In this document: one piece after another, positions 8,780 to 17,163 of the stretch
Layout of the letters: each line of letters starts with the position of its first letter
How positions within the stretch are numbered: position 1 is the stretch's first letter
DNA from: Novosphingobium sp. IK01
GTDB taxonomy: Bacteria; Pseudomonadota; Alphaproteobacteria; Sphingomonadales; Sphingomonadaceae
Length of the DNA: 64,000 nucleotides
Assembly: GCF_033242265.1 (NCBI RefSeq)
Contig: NZ_BTFW01000001.1
Location: forward strand, 1,488,001-1,552,000
Direction: 5' to 3'
Notes under the pieces: model-generated
What the model was told of the DNA's origin: nothing
Seen by the model: only the letters and a program-made list of their open reading frames with translations
Databases searched by the model: none
Position numbers and translations under genes: made by a program

Positions 8780-10975
8780 ATGGTGAACACCGCAATCGAC
8801 TTCTATCGCGCACCAGCCGGCATCGTGCCCGCTGGCGTGGCCGAACCGCGCGCCAGCTCGCCGGCGGCAACCGACCGCATCGACGTAAGGCGCCTCATCG
8901 CCATGTTCCGCCGCCGCATCGGGGTTTTCCTGGGCGTGGTCGGCGCGGTTCTGGCCGTGGGCATGATCATCACCGCGCTGCAACCGCGCACCTATTCGGC
9001 CCGCGCCGAAGTGACGCTCAACAGCAAGCTCCAGACCGTGGCGCCCACCAGCACCAACGACAAGGTCGAGCAATCGGCGATCCCGAGCGAAAGCTTCGTC
9101 GACACGCAAGTCTCGGTGGTCACCTCGGAAACCAACACCGCCGCCGTCGCCGACGCGCTGGGGCTGGCGCGCGACCCGCGCTTCGCGCAGGCAAAGGGCA
9201 GCGATCAGGGCAAGACCGCAGCCAGCAAGGAAAGCGCCCGCGACGCGGCGATTGCCTATCTGCGCAAAAACGTGACCGCGCAGCGCATCGGCTCGACCTA
9301 TGGCATCGCCATCACCTTCGAAAGCCGCGACCCTGCCGAGGCCGCGCGCGTCGCCAATGCCTTTGCCGAACAGTACACGCTCGGCGCGCTCGAACAGAAG
9401 CGCTCGGGCGCGCGCGACACGACCGCGGTGATCGCCTCGCGGCTCGAACAGCTGCGCCAGCAGGCCCTCGCCGACAGCGCGGCGGCCCAGCGCTATCGCA
9501 TCACCCACAATCTGCTCAGCACGACCCAGGGCACGCTGACCGAGCAGGAAATCTCGTCCTACAACCAGGAAGTGACCTCGGCCCGCGCCCAGGCCGCCGA
9601 AGATACCGCCCGCCTTCAGGCCGCGCGGGCGCAGATGCAGGGCAATGGCAATGGCGGCGTGGGCGAAGCCTCGCTCTCGCCGGTGATCGGCCAGATGCGC
9701 GCCCAGCAGGCCAGCCTCGCCGGCGAATTCGGGGCACTCTCGTCGCGCTATGGCCCGCAATACCCGGACGTGCTGCGCGCCAAGGCCCAGCTCGACTTCC
9801 TCAACCGCCAGATCGCCGCCGAGACCCAGCGCGTGATCGCCAGCCTCGAAGCCAAGGCCCGTGTTTCGGCGCAGCGGCTGGCCTCGCTGGCCGGATCGCT
9901 CGATGCCTCGCGCGGGGCGCTGGCGCAGAACAACGCGGCGATGGTCGGCCTTCAGGACCTCGAAAAGCGCGCCGAGACCTCGAACGCGCTCTATGAGAGC
10001 TACCTCAACCGCTACAAGGAACTGACCGCCCGCGAAGGCACCGAGCAGCCCGATGCCGACATGCTGCACCGCGCCGACGTGCCCACCGCGCCCAGCAGCC
10101 CGCACGTGGCGATCAACGGCATCCTGGCCCTTGCGCTCGGGATCGGGCTGGGCATCGCCGCGGCCTTCCTCGCCGAAATGACCTTCACCGGCCTGACCAC
10201 CGGCGACGACATCGAGGCGCGGCTGGGCGTGCGCTATCTGGGCGCGATCCCGGTGCTCCAGTCGGTGTCGCGCGGGACCAGCCACAGCCCGGCCAGCGCC
10301 CTGCTCGAAGACCCGCGCTCGGCCTTTGCCGAAAGCTTCCGCTCGCTGCGCGCCTCGATCGCGATGAACACCACCGATGCGCGGATCATCGCGATCACCT
10401 CGGCCCTGCCCGCAGAAGGCAAGACGACGACCGCGATCTGCCTTGCCCGCTCGATGGCCTCGACCGGCGACCGCATCCTGCTGATCGACGGCGACTTGCG
10501 GCGCCAGGGGGTCAGCCGCTTCCTGCGCGGCGACGAAGGGCGCCCCGGTCTGGTCGAAGTGCTCGAAGGCTCGGCCACGCTCGACGAAGCCATGGTCGTC
10601 GATCCGGCGACGGGGCTCTCGATCCTGCCGATCTCGACCGACGCGAGCGACCGGGCCGAACTGGTCACCGGCGACGAGATGGACCGCCTGCTGGCCGCCG
10701 CGCGCGAGCGGTTCGACGCGGTGATCATCGATACCGCGCCGGTCCTGCCCATCGCCGATGCCCGCCTGCTGCTGGGCAAGGCCGATGCCTCGGTCTTCGT
10801 GGTGCGCTGGCGGCGGACGCCCGAGGCCGCGCTGCGCTCGGCCCTGCGCCTGCTGCCCATCGACCGCGTGCAACTGGCCGGTGTCGCGCTCACCCGCGTC
10901 GACATGCGCAAGCAGCCGCGCTTCGACTATGGCGATGCCGCGTTCTACCGCAGCTACGAGCACTACTATGTCTGA
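8780..10975 (+). CDS. Wzc-type polysaccharide co-polymerase with fused BY-kinase domain
   Basis: Inner-membrane protein of 731 residues that would control chain length and energise exopolysaccharide export. Start ATG at 8780 with AAGGGGG just upstream. Seen: a first membrane segment (about 52-72), a long periplasmic coiled-coil-rich Wzz/PCP region, a second membrane segment (about 443-466), then a bacterial tyrosine kinase domain with Walker A AEGKTTT near 542, Walker A' LLIDGDLRR and Walker B VIIDTAPVL. The C-terminus has the expected tyrosine cluster: five Tyr in the last 14 residues (YGDAAFYRSYEHYYV). Its stop overlaps the next start by 8 nt, implying translational coupling with the glycosyltransferase. 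Confidence 0.93.
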   Translation: MVNTAIDFYRAPAGIVPAGVAEPRASSPAATDRIDVRRLIAMFRRRIGVFLGVVGAVLAVGMIITALQPRTYSARAEVTLNSKLQTVAPTSTNDKVEQSAIPSESFVDTQVSVVTSETNTAAVADALGLARDPRFAQAKGSDQGKTAASKESARDAAIAYLRKNVTAQRIGSTYGIAITFESRDPAEAARVANAFAEQYTLGALEQKRSGARDTTAVIASRLEQLRQQALADSAAAQRYRITHNLLSTTQGTLTEQEISSYNQEVTSARAQAAEDTARLQAARAQMQGNGNGGVGEASLSPVIGQMRAQQASLAGEFGALSSRYGPQYPDVLRAKAQLDFLNRQIAAETQRVIASLEAKARVSAQRLASLAGSLDASRGALAQNNAAMVGLQDLEKRAETSNALYESYLNRYKELTAREGTEQPDADMLHRADVPTAPSSPHVAINGILALALGIGLGIAAAFLAEMTFTGLTTGDDIEARLGVRYLGAIPVLQSVSRGTSHSPASALLEDPRSAFAESFRSLRASIAMNTTDARIIAITSALPAEGKTTTAICLARSMASTGDRILLIDGDLRRQGVSRFLRGDEGRPGLVEVLEGSATLDEAMVVDPATGLSILPISTDASDRAELVTGDEMDRLLAAARERFDAVIIDTAPVLPIADARLLLGKADASVFVVRWRRTPEAALRSALRLLPIDRVQLAGVALTRVDMRKQPRFDYGDAAFYRSYEHYYV

Positions 10976-12614
10976 ACCGGGGCTGCCCCCTGCCCCGGCG
11001 GAGCCTGCCTTTCCTGCCCCGGCGGAGCCTGCGTTTCCGGTCGGCGTGGGCTCCGGGGGCAACGCCGAAGCGGGCACAGGAACAGGCACCGGCATCGTCT
11101 GGGGCCACCGGGCGGCGATCATGGCGCAAGCCGCGATCATGCAGGCCGCTCCGGGGGAGCCCCTCCCGCCTCCAGCCGATGGAAAGCAGGCCGCCATGAT
11201 CCAGTTGGAACTGCTCCCTTCCGAACCGCCCGGCGACGATCCATCCTCTGCGGAGTTTGTGGGGGGGGACCTGCCTTTCGCGGCGCAGGCCGAGGCCGCC
11301 TTGCCGGACCCGGTGGAGGAGGCCGCCCCTGATGGCCTCACCCCTGATGGCGCCACACCTGATCGCAGGGCCACCATGCAGCCCGCCGATGGCCTGGGCT
11401 TGCGTGACCGGCCCCTCACGCCGATCACGCTGCGGCAGGGGCTGGATAATGAGGGCGGGCTGATCCTTCCTCCTCCTTCCCCTGCCACCGCGCTTTCGCC
11501 CTGTCCCGGCGGGGCGCAGGACGATCCCCGTCGCCGGTTTCGCCGCGTGGCCATCGTCCACTACTGGCTGGTGACGATGCGCGGCGGGGAGCGCGTGCTC
11601 GAACGCCTGCTGCGCCTGTTCCCCGAGGCCGACATCTTCACCCATGTCTACGATCCCTCGGCCATGTCGGACACGATCCGCGCGCACAAGGTGACGACCA
11701 GCTTCATCCAGAAGCTGCCGGGCGCGCGCCGCCATTACCAGAGCTACCTGCCGCTCATGCCCATGGCGCTCGAACACCTCGACTTGCGCGGCTACGACCT
11801 CGTGATCAGCAGCGAAAGCGGCCCGGCCAAGGGCGTGATCGCCGCGCCCGATGCCCTGCACCTGAGCTATGTCCACTCGCCGATGCGCTATCTGTGGGAC
11901 CACTACCACGACTATCGCGAGGCGACGGGGCCACTCGGGCGCGCGCTGATGCCGCTGCTGTGCCATCGCCTGCGCGCGTGGGACATGCATTCGGCGGCGC
12001 GGGTCGATCGCATCCTGGCCAATTCCCGCTTCGTCCAGCGGCGGATCGCCAAGGCCTGGCGCCGCGATGCCCATGTGCTTCATCCCCCGGTCGAGGTGGA
12101 CCTGTTTTCGCGCGCGGAGGCGGTCGGCCCGGCCTATCTGTGGGTGGGGCAGATGGTCCCCTACAAGCGGCCCGATCTGGCCATCGATGCGTTCAATGCG
12201 CTGGGCCTGCCGCTCGTCATGGTCGGCGATGGCCCCTTGGCGCAGGCCATGCGGCGGCGCGCCGGGCCGACCATCACGATCCTGCCCCGGCTCGATTTTC
12301 AGGCGCTGCGCCGGGCCTATGCCCAGTGCCGGGCGCTGGTCTTTCCGGCGGAGGAGGATTTCGGGATCGTCCCGGTCGAGGTCATGGCCTCGGGCCGCCC
12401 GGTTCTGGCCTATGCCGGGGGCGGCGCGCTCGACAGCGTGACCGCCGGTGTCTCGGGCCAGTTCTTTGCCGAACAGACCGTGGCCTCGCTGATCGCCGGG
12501 GTGGAAGCCATGGAAGCCTGGCTTCCCGGGTTCTCACCGCAAGCGGCGCAGGCCGATGCCCGGCGCTTTGCCCCGGCCCATTTCGACGAAGGCATCCTGA
12601 ACGCCCTGCGATGA
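10968..12614 (+). CDS. GT4-family glycosyltransferase with long low-complexity N-terminus
   Basis: Predicted cytoplasmic sugar transferase acting in exopolysaccharide assembly. The GT-B/GT4 part starts near residue 190 (VAIVHYWLVTMRGGERVLER) and contains LWVGQMVPYKRPDLAIDAF, MVGDGPL and the nucleotide-sugar EEDFGIVPVEVMASG motif, about 355 residues and a normal family size. The first 190 residues are Pro/Ala/Gly/Asp-rich and unlike any domain I recognise. They include a 24-bp tandem duplication (PAPAEPAF twice, residues 8-23) and a G8 run at 11261-11268. The ATG at 10968 overlaps the wzc-type stop. A GTG at 11547 could start the bare enzyme but has no SD. The sugar specificity cannot be read from sequence. 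Confidence 0.85.
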   Translation: MSEPGLPPAPAEPAFPAPAEPAFPVGVGSGGNAEAGTGTGTGIVWGHRAAIMAQAAIMQAAPGEPLPPPADGKQAAMIQLELLPSEPPGDDPSSAEFVGGDLPFAAQAEAALPDPVEEAAPDGLTPDGATPDRRATMQPADGLGLRDRPLTPITLRQGLDNEGGLILPPPSPATALSPCPGGAQDDPRRRFRRVAIVHYWLVTMRGGERVLERLLRLFPEADIFTHVYDPSAMSDTIRAHKVTTSFIQKLPGARRHYQSYLPLMPMALEHLDLRGYDLVISSESGPAKGVIAAPDALHLSYVHSPMRYLWDHYHDYREATGPLGRALMPLLCHRLRAWDMHSAARVDRILANSRFVQRRIAKAWRRDAHVLHPPVEVDLFSRAEAVGPAYLWVGQMVPYKRPDLAIDAFNALGLPLVMVGDGPLAQAMRRRAGPTITILPRLDFQALRRAYAQCRALVFPAEEDFGIVPVEVMASGRPVLAYAGGGALDSVTAGVSGQFFAEQTVASLIAGVEAMEAWLPGFSPQAAQADARRFAPAHFDEGILNALR

Positions 12615-12687
12615 CCTGTCGCTGCGGCCCGTCAGGAGCCTGACGCATTCACGCTGCCCGTGCCCTCCTGTTTCGAGGAAACAGTCC

Positions 12688-13344
12688 ATGGCTTCGCTTG
12701 CCTCATCCCCCTCTCCTTCAGCCCCGCCTGCCCCGGTTCCGGCTGACCCGGTCCCGGCTTCCGGAGCGGGATCGCTGGCCGGAAAGCTCGCCGCGCTTCA
12801 GCCGCGCCATCGCCTGACCACGCTGATCACCCGGATCGCGCTGCGCTGGCAGGGCGCCAGCCCCGGCCCGCGCTTCTTCGTCCATGGCAAGCGCCCGCGC
12901 GTGACCGGCAAGGGGCGGGTCTCCATCGGGGCACGGGTCAACATGCGCTGCGACGTGGCGCCTGTGCGGATCGAGGTGGCCCAGGGCGCGCACGTCACCC
13001 TGTCCGACCGGGCCTTTCTCAACACCGGCACCATGCTGATCGCCCACGCCGCAATCGAGATCGGGCCGTCATGCCGGATCGGCCCCGATTGCGTGCTGTG
13101 CGACAGCAATTTCCATGCTGTTCACGAGGGCGACCCGGTGCGCGTCGCCCCGATCCGGCTGGGCCGCAATGTCTGGCTCGGGCGCGGGGTCATCGTGCTG
13201 CCGGGCGTGACCATCGGCGATCATGCCGTCGTGGCCGCCGGGTCGGTCGTCTGCGCCGACATTCCCGAGCGTGAGGTGTGGCGCGGCAACCCGGCCACAT
13301 TCGTGAAGGCCGTGCGCTGCTCGCCAGACTTCGTGCGCAGCTGA
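12688..13344 (+). CDS. Left-handed beta-helix (hexapeptide) O-acyltransferase
   Basis: A 218-residue protein of the WcaF/LacA-like acetyltransferase group, probably decorating exopolysaccharide or its precursors. After a Pro/Ser/Ala-rich leader (about 1-35), repeated hexapeptide turns are visible from about 75 onward (GKGRVSIGARVNMRCD, IEIGPSCRIGPDCVLCDSN). SNFHAVHEGDP carries the likely catalytic His, and the C-terminal coil is VWLGRGVIVLPGVTIGDHAV followed by the family ending WRGNPATFVK. It lies 73 bp after the glycosyltransferase on the same strand. The acyl donor is presumed to be acetyl-CoA. Confidence 0.85.
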   Translation: MASLASSPSPSAPPAPVPADPVPASGAGSLAGKLAALQPRHRLTTLITRIALRWQGASPGPRFFVHGKRPRVTGKGRVSIGARVNMRCDVAPVRIEVAQGAHVTLSDRAFLNTGTMLIAHAAIEIGPSCRIGPDCVLCDSNFHAVHEGDPVRVAPIRLGRNVWLGRGVIVLPGVTIGDHAVVAAGSVVCADIPEREVWRGNPATFVKAVRCSPDFVRS

Positions 13345-13408
13345 AACACCCCCGCCCTTTGCCCCCTTCCACCCCTTTCGACCTTCCGCTCTGCAAGGGA
13401 AGCCTTCG

Positions 13409-14917
13409 ATGCAACTGACCTTCATCGGCGCCATTCAGGTTCTCGTCGGCCTCAGCCTGTTTCTGGCCGGTTCGATCGAATCCATGTTCGCCCTCCTGCT
13501 GGTGTCGACCCTGTTCGGCGGATCGGCGGCCATCGTGCTGCCGATGCTGGGCGGATCGTCGATCCCGCCTGCGCAGTTCGCGCTGGTGTTCATGGCCCTG
13601 CGGCTGCTGGTGCCGGGGTCTGGCAACGGGACGGCGGTCGGCCATGCCGCGCGGGCCAATATCTGGCTGGCGATTTTCATTCTCTATGGCGCGGCGCTGG
13701 CCTTCATCGGCCCGCGCCTGTTCGCTGGCCAGATCGAGGTGACGCCGATGCGCGGCAAGGTCGAGGCCCGCTATGTCTCGATGCGCGCCTATATCTATTC
13801 TACCCGCCCGCTCGTCTTCTCTGCGCAGAACATCACCACCACGGTCTATCTGCTGGGCACGCTGCTGACGGCGATCACCGCCCATGTCGTCTGCCTGCGG
13901 GAAACCGGACGGCGGCGTTTCGTGCGCACGATGGCCATTGTCGGGATCGCCCACGGGGTGATCGGCTTCCTGAGCGTGCTGGGCAAGGGCACCGCGATTG
14001 ACACGGTGCTGGCGCTGTTCCGCAACGGGTCCTATGCCCAGCTCGACCACACCTATCGCGGTTTCGTGCGCATGGCCGGGCTCTGGCCCGAGGCTTCGGG
14101 CTTTGCCTGGTTCGGCATCAACTGGTGCGTGTTCCTGTTCGAATGCTGGCTGCGCCGTGTCGACAGCCTGTGGACCGGGCCAGCCGCCTTCGTTCTGGCC
14201 GCCGCCCTGCTGTGCAGCACGGCCACGACAGCCTATGTCGGGCTTGGCGTCTATGCCGGGCTGCTGATGCTGCGCAGCCTGCTTTTCCCCGGTGCCCTGC
14301 CGGTCGATCGCGGGCTGATGATTTTGGGTGCGGGGCTGGCCATGACCGTGCTGGTCAGCGCGGTCATGATCGCCAAGCCGGCGCTGGTGACCGATGCGAC
14401 CGAACTGATCCGCCACATGACGGTGGACAAGGGCCAGTCTGTCTCGGGCGAGCAGCGCAGCTTCTGGGCCTGGCAGGGGCTGCATGCCTTCGTCGTCACC
14501 CACGGGATCGGCATCGGGCCGGGCAGCTTCCGCTCGTCGAGCCTGGCCACCGCGATCCTGGGCTGCACGGGCATCGTCGGCGCGCTGGCCATGACGATCC
14601 ACATGATCAGCATGTTCAAGCCCACCCGCCTCTCGACTTATGCCCCCACGTCCGATCCTGCGCTCAACACCGGCGCGGCCTGCGCCTGGGCGGCGCTGAT
14701 CGACGTGATCATCTCCTCGCTGTCCTCGCCGACATGCGATCCGGGGACGGACTTTGCCATCCTGACCGGCGCGGCGCTGGCCCTGCGCCCGATCGTGCCC
14801 CACATGGCCCCCTGGCGCGGCCCGATCCGCCGCCTGCCGCCGCTTACCCTCTCACCCGCGATGGCCCTGCAATCGGCGATGAACGGGCCAACATTCTCGG
14901 CCGAGCCTGCCGAATGA
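13409..14917 (+). CDS. Polytopic membrane protein, Wzy/O-antigen-ligase-like polysaccharide polymerase
   Basis: An inner-membrane protein of 502 residues with roughly ten to twelve hydrophobic segments. The pattern SGFAWFGINWCVFLFE, then a cluster of membrane spans, then a periplasmic loop with GIGIGPGSFRSSS near residue 375 resembles the Wzy/WaaL superfamily, whose large late loop carries catalytic residues. In context (Wzc-type, OPX, GT4, acyltransferase) the most likely role is polymerisation of lipid-linked repeat units. Sequence conservation in this superfamily is weak, so the function is inferred mainly from topology and neighbours. It is the last gene of the exopolysaccharide operon. 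Confidence 0.72.
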   Translation: MQLTFIGAIQVLVGLSLFLAGSIESMFALLLVSTLFGGSAAIVLPMLGGSSIPPAQFALVFMALRLLVPGSGNGTAVGHAARANIWLAIFILYGAALAFIGPRLFAGQIEVTPMRGKVEARYVSMRAYIYSTRPLVFSAQNITTTVYLLGTLLTAITAHVVCLRETGRRRFVRTMAIVGIAHGVIGFLSVLGKGTAIDTVLALFRNGSYAQLDHTYRGFVRMAGLWPEASGFAWFGINWCVFLFECWLRRVDSLWTGPAAFVLAAALLCSTATTAYVGLGVYAGLLMLRSLLFPGALPVDRGLMILGAGLAMTVLVSAVMIAKPALVTDATELIRHMTVDKGQSVSGEQRSFWAWQGLHAFVVTHGIGIGPGSFRSSSLATAILGCTGIVGALAMTIHMISMFKPTRLSTYAPTSDPALNTGAACAWAALIDVIISSLSSPTCDPGTDFAILTGAALALRPIVPHMAPWRGPIRRLPPLTLSPAMALQSAMNGPTFSAEPAE

Positions 14918-14958
14918 AGGCCCGCCAACCGCACAAGCCTCCGCCAAAGTAATGGGGT

Positions 14959-14996
14959 GCAGGGGCGATGGCCCCTGCTGTATTCCTTGTTCTTAA
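14959..14996 (+). terminator. Probable terminator of the exopolysaccharide operon
   Basis: An 8-bp perfect stem GCAGGGGC (14959-14966) / GCCCCTGC (14971-14978) with loop GATG, followed by a T-rich but interrupted tail. It lies 41 bp after the polymerase stop and just before the convergent ABC-F gene. Confidence 0.6.
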
Positions 14997-15007
14997 ATGC
15001 CTTGCCT

Positions 15008-16903
15008 TCAGCTTGCGGCCTGCTCGCTCCATTCGAGCCACTGGGCTTCGAGGGTTTCGAGGTCTTCGGTCAACTGGCTGCGCAGCTTGCCCAGCGCGCC
15101 AAGGTTCATGCCCGCGAGCGGCTTGGGCGCCTTGGCCGGATCGGCCAGCGCCGTGTCGACTTCGGCGATGCGGGCTTGCAGCTTGGCCATGTCCTTTTCG
15201 GCCTTGGCGATCTGCTTGCCCAGTTCGCGGCGGGCCTGCCATGCGGCCTGCGTCGCCGCCTTGGAGACCGGATCGGGCGCGGCCTTGCCGCCCCCCGCCT
15301 TGGCCCCCTCGCCCTTGGCTGACGCATCGGCCTTGGGCTGGTTCCGGCCCAGCACGAAGTCGATATAGTCTTCCATGCTGCCGTCATAAGGCTGGGCGAG
15401 GCCGCCATCGACGAGGACGAGGCGGTCGGCGGTCAGTTCGACCATGTGGCGGTCGTGGCTGATCAGGATCACCGCGCCCTGATAGGCGTTGAGCGCCTGA
15501 ACCAGAGCCTCGCGCGCGTCGACATCGAGGTGGTTGGTCGGTTCGTCGAGGATCAGCAGGTGCGGCGCATCGCGCGTGACGAGCGCGAGGGCCAGCCGCG
15601 CGCGCTCCCCGCCCGACAGGCGCGAGACTTCGGTCGTGGCCTTGTCGCCCGAAAAGCCGAAACGGCCCAGTTGCGCGCGCACCGCCGCCGGGGTCTTGCC
15701 GACCATCGCGCGGGTCATGTGCAGCAGCGGGGTGTCGCTGCCCGCCAGTTCCTCGACCTGATACTGGGTGAAATAGCCGATGGCGAGCTTGCCCGCCGTG
15801 GTGATCGAGCCTTCCATCGCCTCCAGCTGGCCCGCCAGAAGGCGTGCCAGCGTGGTCTTGCCGTTGCCGTTGCGGCCCAGCAGGGCGATGCGGTCGTCCG
15901 GGTCGATCCGCAGGTTCAGGCGCTTGAGGATCGGCTGGCCCGGCGCATAGCCGACCGCGGCCATGTCCATCGTGATCAGCGGCGGGCGCAGTTCGGCGGG
16001 GCTGGGAAAGTCGAACTGGAGGCTGGGATCTTCGAGCATGGCCACGACGGGTTGCATCTTGGCCAACATTTTCGCGCGCGACTGGGCCTGCTTGGCGGTC
16101 GAGGCGCGGGCGCTGTTGCGGCGGACGTAGTCTTGCAGCTTGGCGCGCTGGGCGGCCTGCGCGGCCTGCGCGGCGGCGGCCTGCGCAGCACGTTCGGCGC
16201 GCTGGCGCTCGAAGCTGTCGTAACCGCCGGGATAGAGCGTGACCTTGCCTCCCTGAAGGTGGAGGATATTGTCCACCACGTTGTTGAGCAGGTCGCGCTC
16301 GTGGCTGATGACGATCAGCGTGCCGGGATAGCTGCGCAGGAAGGTTTCGAGCCAGAGCGTGGCTTCGAGGTCGAGGTGGTTCGAGGGTTCGTCTAGCAGC
16401 AGCACGTCGGGCTGGGAAAACAGCAGCGCGGCGAGCGCCACGCGCATCTTCCACCCGCCCGAGAAGCTGTCGAGCGGCTGGGCCTGCATGGCTTCGTCGA
16501 AGCCAAGACCGATCAGGATGCGCGCCGCGCGGGCGGGCGCGGTATAGGCGTCGATGGCGATCAGGCGCTCGTGCACGTCGGCGAGGCGGTCGGGGTCGGT
16601 GCAGGTGTCGGCCTCGACCAGCAGGCTCGCGCGTTCGGTATCGGCGGCCAGCACCGTTTCGAACGGGGTGGCGGTTCCGGCGGGGGCTTCCTGCGCGATA
16701 TAGCCGAGGCGCGCGCGGCGCGGCATGTCGATGCTGCCTTCATCGGGCTCGATCTGCCCGATCAACACTTTCATCAGGGTGGACTTGCCCGCGCCATTGC
16801 GCCCGATCAGACCCACGCGCGCACCGGTGGGCACGGTAGCCGAGGCACGGTCGATGATGGTGCGGCCACCAAGGCGCACGGTGATACCCGAAATCGTCAA
16901 CAT
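15008..16903 (-). CDS. ABC-F family ATPase (Uup/YheS-like)
   Basis: Soluble twin-ATPase protein of 631 residues from the ribosome-associated ABC-F family, without membrane domains. Two complete cassettes are seen: Walker A GRNGAGKST and GRNGNGKTT, signatures SGGWKMR and SGGERAR, Walker B LLLDEPSNHLD and LILDEPTNHLD, and the family-typical histidine switch in ISHERD and ISHDRH. The Ala/Gln-rich linker between cassettes (around residues 240-300) is the P-site tRNA-interaction motif region. A charged coiled-coil C-terminus (about 560-631) resembles Uup/YheS. ATG at 16903 gives the canonical MLTISGITV start. It is a translation factor rather than a transporter; the exact subfamily is uncertain. 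Confidence 0.92.
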   Translation of the reverse strand: MLTISGITVRLGGRTIIDRASATVPTGARVGLIGRNGAGKSTLMKVLIGQIEPDEGSIDMPRRARLGYIAQEAPAGTATPFETVLAADTERASLLVEADTCTDPDRLADVHERLIAIDAYTAPARAARILIGLGFDEAMQAQPLDSFSGGWKMRVALAALLFSQPDVLLLDEPSNHLDLEATLWLETFLRSYPGTLIVISHERDLLNNVVDNILHLQGGKVTLYPGGYDSFERQRAERAAQAAAAQAAQAAQRAKLQDYVRRNSARASTAKQAQSRAKMLAKMQPVVAMLEDPSLQFDFPSPAELRPPLITMDMAAVGYAPGQPILKRLNLRIDPDDRIALLGRNGNGKTTLARLLAGQLEAMEGSITTAGKLAIGYFTQYQVEELAGSDTPLLHMTRAMVGKTPAAVRAQLGRFGFSGDKATTEVSRLSGGERARLALALVTRDAPHLLILDEPTNHLDVDAREALVQALNAYQGAVILISHDRHMVELTADRLVLVDGGLAQPYDGSMEDYIDFVLGRNQPKADASAKGEGAKAGGGKAAPDPVSKAATQAAWQARRELGKQIAKAEKDMAKLQARIAEVDTALADPAKAPKPLAGMNLGALGKLRSQLTEDLETLEAQWLEWSEQAAS

Positions 16904-17033
16904 GGATGTGCGCCTAGCAGGGGCGCGCGGGCTTGAACAGGCGGGGAGAAACAGACCGGGAGGCCCTGTCCCGTGCGCCCACTCATGCGCTGCCCCATCC
17001 GCCCACCCGGCGCGAATCGATTGCTGCACTGCG

Positions 17034-17051
17034 GGAACCATCGATGGTTCC
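17034..17051. promoter_or_regulatory. 18-bp perfect palindrome, candidate operator
   Basis: GGAACCATCGATGGTTCC reads the same on both strands and is followed at once by ATCGGTTCC, a third half-site. It lies 113 bp upstream of the first gene of the efflux-lipoprotein/HlyD/opg operon, inside the 260-bp gap shared with the divergent ABC-F gene. The regulator is unknown. Confidence 0.5.
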
Positions 17052-17163
17052 ATCGGTTCCGAACTGCTGAACCGCCCTGCGCGCGCGCCCGGTTGCGCCT
17101 TGTTGCGCAGGTCATTCCTGCCATTCGATTGCCAGATGGTGATATTTTGCTAATCGCATCCTC

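Noticed and set aside
8684..11554. A 956-codon open frame on the minus strand
   Set aside because: It is antisense to the Wzc-type gene and the start of the glycosyltransferase. No SD or domain; composition typical of a GC-bias shadow.
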